From Centroberyx gerrardi (lineage: Eukaryota; Chordata; Actinopteri; Beryciformes; Berycidae): DNA of 64,000 bases. Positions 58,391-64,000 of this stretch are shown piece after piece. Position numbers and translations under genes: made by a program. The first letter of the stretch is position 1. Every line of letters begins with the position of its first letter. The DNA lies in the NCBI RefSeq assembly GCF_048128805.1, contig NC_136002.1, forward strand, positions 26,556,602 through 26,620,601, in the 5' to 3' direction. The notes below the pieces were generated by a model. That model saw only the letters and a program-made list of their open reading frames with translations. It was not told the DNA's origin and searched no databases.

Positions 58391-58765
58391 TCTGGGGAGA
58401 GGGCCTTTTAAAAGCAGCACCTAAACTGTGCAATAGTCTCCCTGAAAACATTAGATCTGCTGATTCGGGTTGGTTTAAGAATCGTCTTCAAACCCGCTTC
58501 AACTCGCTATAGCTTTTTGTTCTCATTGCTCAGGTGTCTGTGCATGTGTGTATACTCATGGCTGTGTGCGTATGTGTGGGTGTGTCATTTTATTCTTTCT
58601 GCTCTTATGTGTTTTTATTCTTCTTGCATTTTTATTCTTGTCTTGTTTTATTCTTTGCATGTTTATTCTTGTCTTTTATAACCAATTTCTGTAAAGCACT
58701 TTGGTACAAATTAGTTTTTTTGTTTTTTTTTACAGTGCTATATAAATAAACTTGAACTTGAACAT
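58391..58765 (+). mobile_element. 5'-truncated LINE: end of reverse-transcriptase ORF plus 3' UTR
   Basis: A coding remnant reads SGERAF (58391-58408), then after a small frame break AAPKLCNSLPENIRSADSG and WFKNRLQTRFNSL to a TAG at 58510-58512. This is the W/CNSLPExIRxADS-x-FK-xxLKT motif ending the ORF2 protein of fish L2/CR1-type LINEs. About 250 bp of 3' UTR follow, ending TTCTGTAAAGCACTTTGG, ACAGTGCTATATAAATAAAC and a (TTGAAC)n tail. It is dead because of 5' truncation and the frameshift. Confidence 0.85.
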
Positions 58766-58836
58766 TACTATCCCCAACAAGCCATTCAAAGTCATGTGGT
58801 AAGGTGTACCCATCTATGAATGGACATGAGTTAAAA

Positions 58837-59172
58837 CAGTGATTCTCAACCTTTTTCATATCAAGGACCCCTAATTTACTTCACTTTAGAGCCACGGACC
58901 CCCATTTGACGAGATTTTGTCTCTCTGACCCAAATCTGAGAATATTTTTATTGTTACATATGATTTTGTCCAGAATTCCTGACTATCTGTGTTGTAGGTA
59001 GAGAGATAACAGTGAAACTATGATCAAAATAGTCATTCTTCTACATTCTCTAATTGTGTTCTTGTAAATGAAATAATGGTGACGTTTAACAATTCATTAG
59101 TTTGCTGGGGACCCCCTTGCACCCCCCTCAAGGACCCTTGGTGGTCCCTGGACCCCATTTTGACAACCTCTG
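58837..59172. mobile_element. hAT MITE with 8-bp target duplication
   Basis: Starts CAGTGATTCTCAACC and ends (inverse) CAGAGGTTGTCAAAA. Flanks are AGTTAAAA (58829-58836) and ACTTAAAA (59173-59180), an 8-bp duplication with one mismatch. The interior repeats GGACCCC-type blocks near both ends. No ORF of note. Confidence 0.9.
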
Positions 59173-59842
59173 ACTTAAAATGTCGAGGCACAGTTAACCT
59201 AATGTGCTTTTGTTTAATCTGTTTGTTACTTAGGAGGATGTTGAGCAGCGATGGCACCACACTGACTGCCCCACAAACACATTCATGTTTGCCTCGCAGC
59301 TGTATCTGTGGAATAGACAGAGAGGTTTGACTCTCCCGAGCCACTTAATTCTGGTCAGGTAACACTGAACTCCAAACAACCTGCGCTTTGACCTTATTAA
59401 TTAATTTCTCTGGGAGCTACCATGGATTGCAAAACACCAGCAGAATAGACTGCTGGTATACTTTTGGACAAATATAATACCAACTCAGAAAGAAGAGCCT
59501 TGGGCTAGTGAAGGAATTTCAATTTGCCCGTCTATCAATGATGCATCCAGAAGGTAAGCTCTAATGCATCCAACTGAAACATCTGTATACAGGTTCATTA
59601 TTTATGAGTTTGATCTCAAAATTACCCCATGGTGAGGCTTGAGTTTTGGCTTTCCCCAACATTTTTTATTTTTTTATTTTTTTGCCCTCCTTTCACCCCT
59701 ATGCCATCCAACAACGTTACTGAGCAGTCATGAACTGAATCTCTACACAACAGAATATCATGTTTTGACTGAGAAAATGCATTACATTGGGGGGTCAGAA
59801 TTTCAACCTTCCTTATTATTTTTATTCAAAATATCTCTGTAG

Positions 59843-59894
59843 TTCTTTTGGAAACTGTAGTACCACATATCACATACTATAGTTTCCAAAAGAG
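59843..59894. other. Near-perfect 20-bp hairpin
   Basis: The left arm TTCTTTTGGAAACTGTAGTA (59843-59862) pairs with the right arm TACTATAGTTTCCAAAAGAG (59875-59894), with two wobble pairs and no mismatch, around a 12-nt loop. No transposon termini or flanking duplication were seen. It could be a small foldback or a chance palindrome; a small-RNA precursor is a weaker possibility. Confidence 0.6.
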
Positions 59895-62800
59895 ACAATC
59901 AGATTTGTAGTGGCTCCAGTTAACCGAACAGCACTCGTGGAGGCAGCTTTGTTTTCTGTCAAACCAAACAGAGTAGAGTTGTAAATTTATGATGGAAATT
60001 TTTTTATCTGATTTTTCCGATCAATAACATCCTCTATATTTTGTTTCCAGTCAACAAAGAGTACAGTCAGCTCACTGTCAGGGGAAAACGTGCGATGGAA
60101 TTTGTTGTTGATGGGATTCATGTAACGTTGTTGTTCGGTCTCCAAGTGAGAAAAACAATTACTCAGAGTTTCGATGTCTGATGTGTTGCAGCATGAGGTA
60201 AGACACAAACTCTTGCTCTGTTTGCTTCAATCTGGCTAACACAGTTTCCATTATCAGTGAAACACAAATTACTCATAATGGATTTCTTGACTTTAACTAC
60301 TGAGTAATTATTATGATACATAAATAAGCCAGTGAAAATTATGAGTGAAAGTCACATGTACCATATCTAGCGAACTAAAAATAAGATTATTTCTGAAATT
60401 CACAGATGTGATGTGACTACATGTCAACACAGCTCTATATGGCCAAGAGCCAAGGTCATGCAATAAATGAAAGAAATTGCAAGATTATACAGCCAGCATA
60501 AAAATGTAGCCATACATCACTGTGATTTTTAATGACAATATTATACCATCTGCAACAGGGCGGCATCTGTTGGCCAATAGTTAAACAGTTTGCAGGCCTT
60601 GATGTAGTTAAGCAGCAACACTTTACATGCGGCACATTCATAACGACTGAACACGCACTTTATAACAGCTACATGGCACATACCATGATCTTTACTGTAT
60701 GTCAGTGTTCATTAGGCATGCATGTAGAACTTATGTCAATATTCACATATAATATCTCGATGCAGCATGTGACATTTATGTAGCAATGAATCACTGATCT
60801 TGCAAGAAAGCACGTTAAGTACAGCAGAAATTCATAAAAAAAGGATTAACTATGCTATGATTGCTGTTTCTTGGCAAACGCACCTTCTTGACAATCAGAG
60901 TTGTTATGGGAGCATATTTCATTGCCATTAATTTTGTTTTGAGTAGTTCTGTATGAGACTGAGATTGCCTTTTATACCAAAACTAAGTGCTGTAATTCGT
61001 CCAGTGCCCAGAATCCTTTGGAAAGTGAATTGTAATTATTTTGGGAAATGTTAACCTCTGACAGAGAATATTTTCCTAATGATAACATTGGGAAATCCAT
61101 TGCTGCCGAGTTATCCTGTGCTTTAAAATGTGATAATGTGATATTTGCACATTGGCTATTCTCGTACTGTGTAGGTGTTATCGTGACATTTAATGATTCC
61201 AGTAACAATCAAAGTACAGGCAGTGATAAGAGAGTAGCACGCAGGGCTTTTTTTTTCCTGACACACAATGCTTACCTACCGTTTAATTTTGTAATTAACA
61301 TACATGAATCTTAAGCTCATCTTAATTGAATTGTGTTGATTTTAATTAAGGGCTATTTTAAACTATAATGGGATACACTGCTGTCACTCTGTCTGACAAA
61401 TGCAGGCGGCAGGGCAAACGAACATGCTTCTTTAATGAAAATCAGGAGATAAAGGTCTGAAGTGTGGATGCTCCAAACCAAAGCCAACATACAATAGACA
61501 TATTTAATTAATGGTTAATTCAACGCGTAATATGTTTGACGATTAAGAATGCAAGCGATAGACAGATAGGTAGACAATCATTTAGGCATTTACACTTAGA
61601 AACATAAAAACCAATAGACATGGCTTTCTCTTCCCAGTATTTTGCCTGCTCTCTCTCTCTCTCTCTCTCTCCCATATCCACTTGACGCTCCCTCCCTTAT
61701 GATTGCCATAAATCATGCATTTCCACCAGACAGAAGACAGCGGTTCAACTGCGTATTCCTAGAAAAGGTTATAGCAGGAAAGGTGATTTTCTCATGCTGA
61801 TTAAAGTCAAAGTAATGGACCATTAGAGTCTCTCCACAAACCTCTGCTCCACCAGGGGTAGACAATATGAAAAGGTGGACAGTTTCACTTTAAGGAATTC
61901 TCCAAATACATATTATATTACCATTTAATGAGCCATATACTTCAGAATATAATCTATCAGTGACATCCATGCTGTGCAGGCTATCTTACATGCACTATAA
62001 TGGATTGGTGCTGCTTCACTGTGGAAGATATGGCAATGTGCAAGCATGGGATATACTGTGTAATATCATCTCAATGTCAACCCTGAGATTTTCATGAAGT
62101 AGCAATGGTGTTGCTGATGAAACTGGAAACATGTCCTAATAATAGAATGAACTAATAATGCTATATTCTCTTGATAAAGTAAATGGACCTTGTGTGTTGG
62201 TTTACAGGAAATATCCGCCCTTCTGTTGTCTTACAATGTTAGATATCATCAGTTTGTGATGTTCAGTGTATTCCAGGAGTTGTGATGAAGTGTAGTAATT
62301 TCTTTTGGTGTACCCGCTTTCCCTCAACCTGCCTCGTCTACTTCTGCTTCAGCTGAATTCCTACATTTCCCAGAATGCCTTTAGACAATCCCCAGAGAAC
62401 GGGTGTGAACTTGCTGCTGCAATAAAAGGTGAGTGTAAGGGCATTTAAATATAGCTAGCTCGCCCACTAATTTGTGAACATTGGGGCATGTCTATGATTG
62501 TGGCCACGCCCCTTACTCAAAATGCAACCTGTCTTGTGCCTGCAATGCATTCTGGTCTATTGAGGCTACTGTTCTTGGAGAAATTGGCATCTCTTCCTCT
62601 TCTATGATGGATTTCTCCCTGTATGATTGTTGAACGTTGGTGCAAAATGGTGAGTCTAGAAAGAAGCTCTTGCTCTTTGATTCTGAGGGTCTGACACCAA
62701 AGCCTGACATTTACCACTGATGTTTTAGATTGTTGAACATTTTTCTGCTATTAAACTCCATTGTAGCTGCTTTGGAAATATCTTGAATGACATTACTTTG

Positions 62801-64000
62801 TCTACGTTTGACCAGTTATCTGCAGGAATAAGAAAAATACACCACCAAACACCAAAAGGTACATTGCCAAAGTGTTTTGGGGTGGGTTTTTCCTCTGGTC
62901 AGAGGTGCCCTTGTATTCTGAACAGCAGAGAGACAGTGGGAGGACTCATGGTCTACTGGTCTCTCCCATGCCCTGCTGCTTCCTGCTGCAGGGAGTGAGA
63001 GATGCCTTGGCATGATGATGATGTCTGCTTCGCCATGGTTACTGACTGTTTGGAAAACAAATCTGTTCATTCCCACAGGAGCAACACTAAGCCTTCCCCA
63101 CTTACTAAGGAAAAGGTTTGTTTCTGTTGTCAGCCTCCGAAAACAGATTATACACAAAGATTAGCCAATTACTTATTTTGGTAGATTTGGATACGTGATA
63201 GCAGAATGCATCTTTTTATCTCTTTAATCTAATCATTATTTTGAACCTGGCAGGTTAATTAAAAACAAATTCTTATTTAGGCTAAAATTGAGCGCTACAT
63301 GAAGCTTCTCCTAAAATGCTTCTAACTTTTTTAATTTATGCAAAACCGTACTCAGACGATGGTGTCGGTTGAGTATGGCAAGATGTGGCACTCACAATAC
63401 TTTAGCCTAAGTGAGCCCAAACTTCATCTTGTTGTCATTATAATGGAGGAATTCAAAAATCAAGCAAAGTTCACCAGAAATTTTCACCAGAATCTTTCCT
63501 GTCTCTCTCTCTACTTTGAACTGTCTAATAAAGGCAAAATACCAGAAACAAATGATGATTTGTTAATCTGAAAGTTGATTGTTTCTTTGGATGACATAAT
63601 GTGATTAATCAGAAACAATTCCTCACCCCAAACTAAACATGATGCAATATTAGTGATAATTTACTTTAGCTCAATATTTATAACTGCAAATTAGCTTGTG
63701 CTTTGTGTTTACCCCACACAATGCAGTGTGTCCCAATCAGTAGAGCTGTGTTGAATTGTGAGCGTAACATCGCTAAACTGCTACAGCATTTATTGTAGGC
63801 TAAGAAATTTCTCAACCCTCTATAAGTCCTCTGCATCGCTATTCATTTTGACTGTTCTGAGATTAAATTTCAGGGGTAAGATTTTTTTTTTTTTACTCTG
63901 ACACAAAGTCTTGTGTTTAATAATAAATGCCTTTTCTTTTCTCAGCATTTGAAACCTAAAAACAATTCTTAAACCTAGAATGCTTCATGCAGAGTCCCTA
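59895..64000. other. Gene desert, distal part
   Basis: No host exon or RNA gene found on either strand. A (CT)n microsatellite lies at 61,651-61,670. The stretch 61,280-61,370 is dense in TAATTA/TTAATT homeodomain-type cores. Around 62,330-62,520 is text of a common fish repeat type (CTACTTCTGCTTCAGCTGAA, then CATTTCCCAGAATGCC). Everything else appears to be unique AT-rich DNA. Confidence 0.5.

Noticed and set aside
62513-62717. Two overlapping ~65-residue minus-strand ORFs
   Set aside because: They fall in sequence resembling a dispersed fish repeat, and neither shows splice-compatible or conserved coding structure.
1-64000. CRISPR arrays, bacterial operons, integrated viral genes
   Set aside because: No regularly spaced direct repeats of the right size, no tight prokaryote-style gene strings and no recognisable viral protein; all structure fits a fish nuclear genome.

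Overview
The window is nuclear DNA from a teleost fish, most likely a spiny-rayed (percomorph) species. The evidence is: spliced vertebrate genes with GT-AG introns; gene content and order like human 11q14 (THRSP-NDUFC2, RAB30, PRCP, FAM181B); a fish-type guanylate-cyclase-activating protein gene; and many small fish-type DNA transposons (hAT, Tc1/mariner, pogo), LINE tails and a tRNA-derived SINE. No bacterial, plasmid or viral gene was recognised. Species cannot be fixed from the sequence alone.

Layout, left half (1-35,300, gene-rich). The last three exons of a GCAP-type calcium sensor (1-1,621, +) come first. Next is intronless thrsp/Spot14 (4,330-4,755, +) behind a TATA box. Three-exon ndufc2 (8,176-5,290, -) faces thrsp tail to tail and is divergent from rab30 (coding 11,861-13,164, +). 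Nine-exon prcp (15,977-28,576, +) and intronless fam181b (33,465-34,427, +) follow. I joined every coding exon in frame: the predicted lengths are thrsp 141, ndufc2 110, rab30 203, prcp 498 and fam181b 320 residues, all close to the human proteins. Several introns carry recognisable MITEs, one inside an only 476-bp prcp intron.

Layout, right half (35,300-64,000, gene desert). I find no host protein gene here. There is unique AT-rich DNA, possibly regulatory for fam181b, and a dense transposon cluster at about 44.4-59.2 kb. Its centrepiece is an intact, four-coding-exon pogo-type transposase gene on the minus strand (46,773-48,955). It joins a DD35D transposase to a C-terminal PHD-like zinc finger that lies in the last exon and is missed when only the long ORF is read. 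A hAT MITE with a perfect 8-bp target duplication sits inside its predicted 5' UTR intron. Around it are a decayed transposon ORF, an inverted pair of hAT copies around a Tc1 remnant, a second Tc1 MITE, a MITE with long inverted repeats, a LINE 3' end with readable coding remnant, and another hAT element with an 8-bp target duplication.

The host genes are functionally unrelated: phototransduction, lipogenic control, respiratory complex I, Golgi trafficking, lysosomal proteolysis and a TEAD-binding developmental factor. Their grouping reflects conserved vertebrate synteny rather than a pathway. The most unusual item is the PHD-pogo transposase gene.
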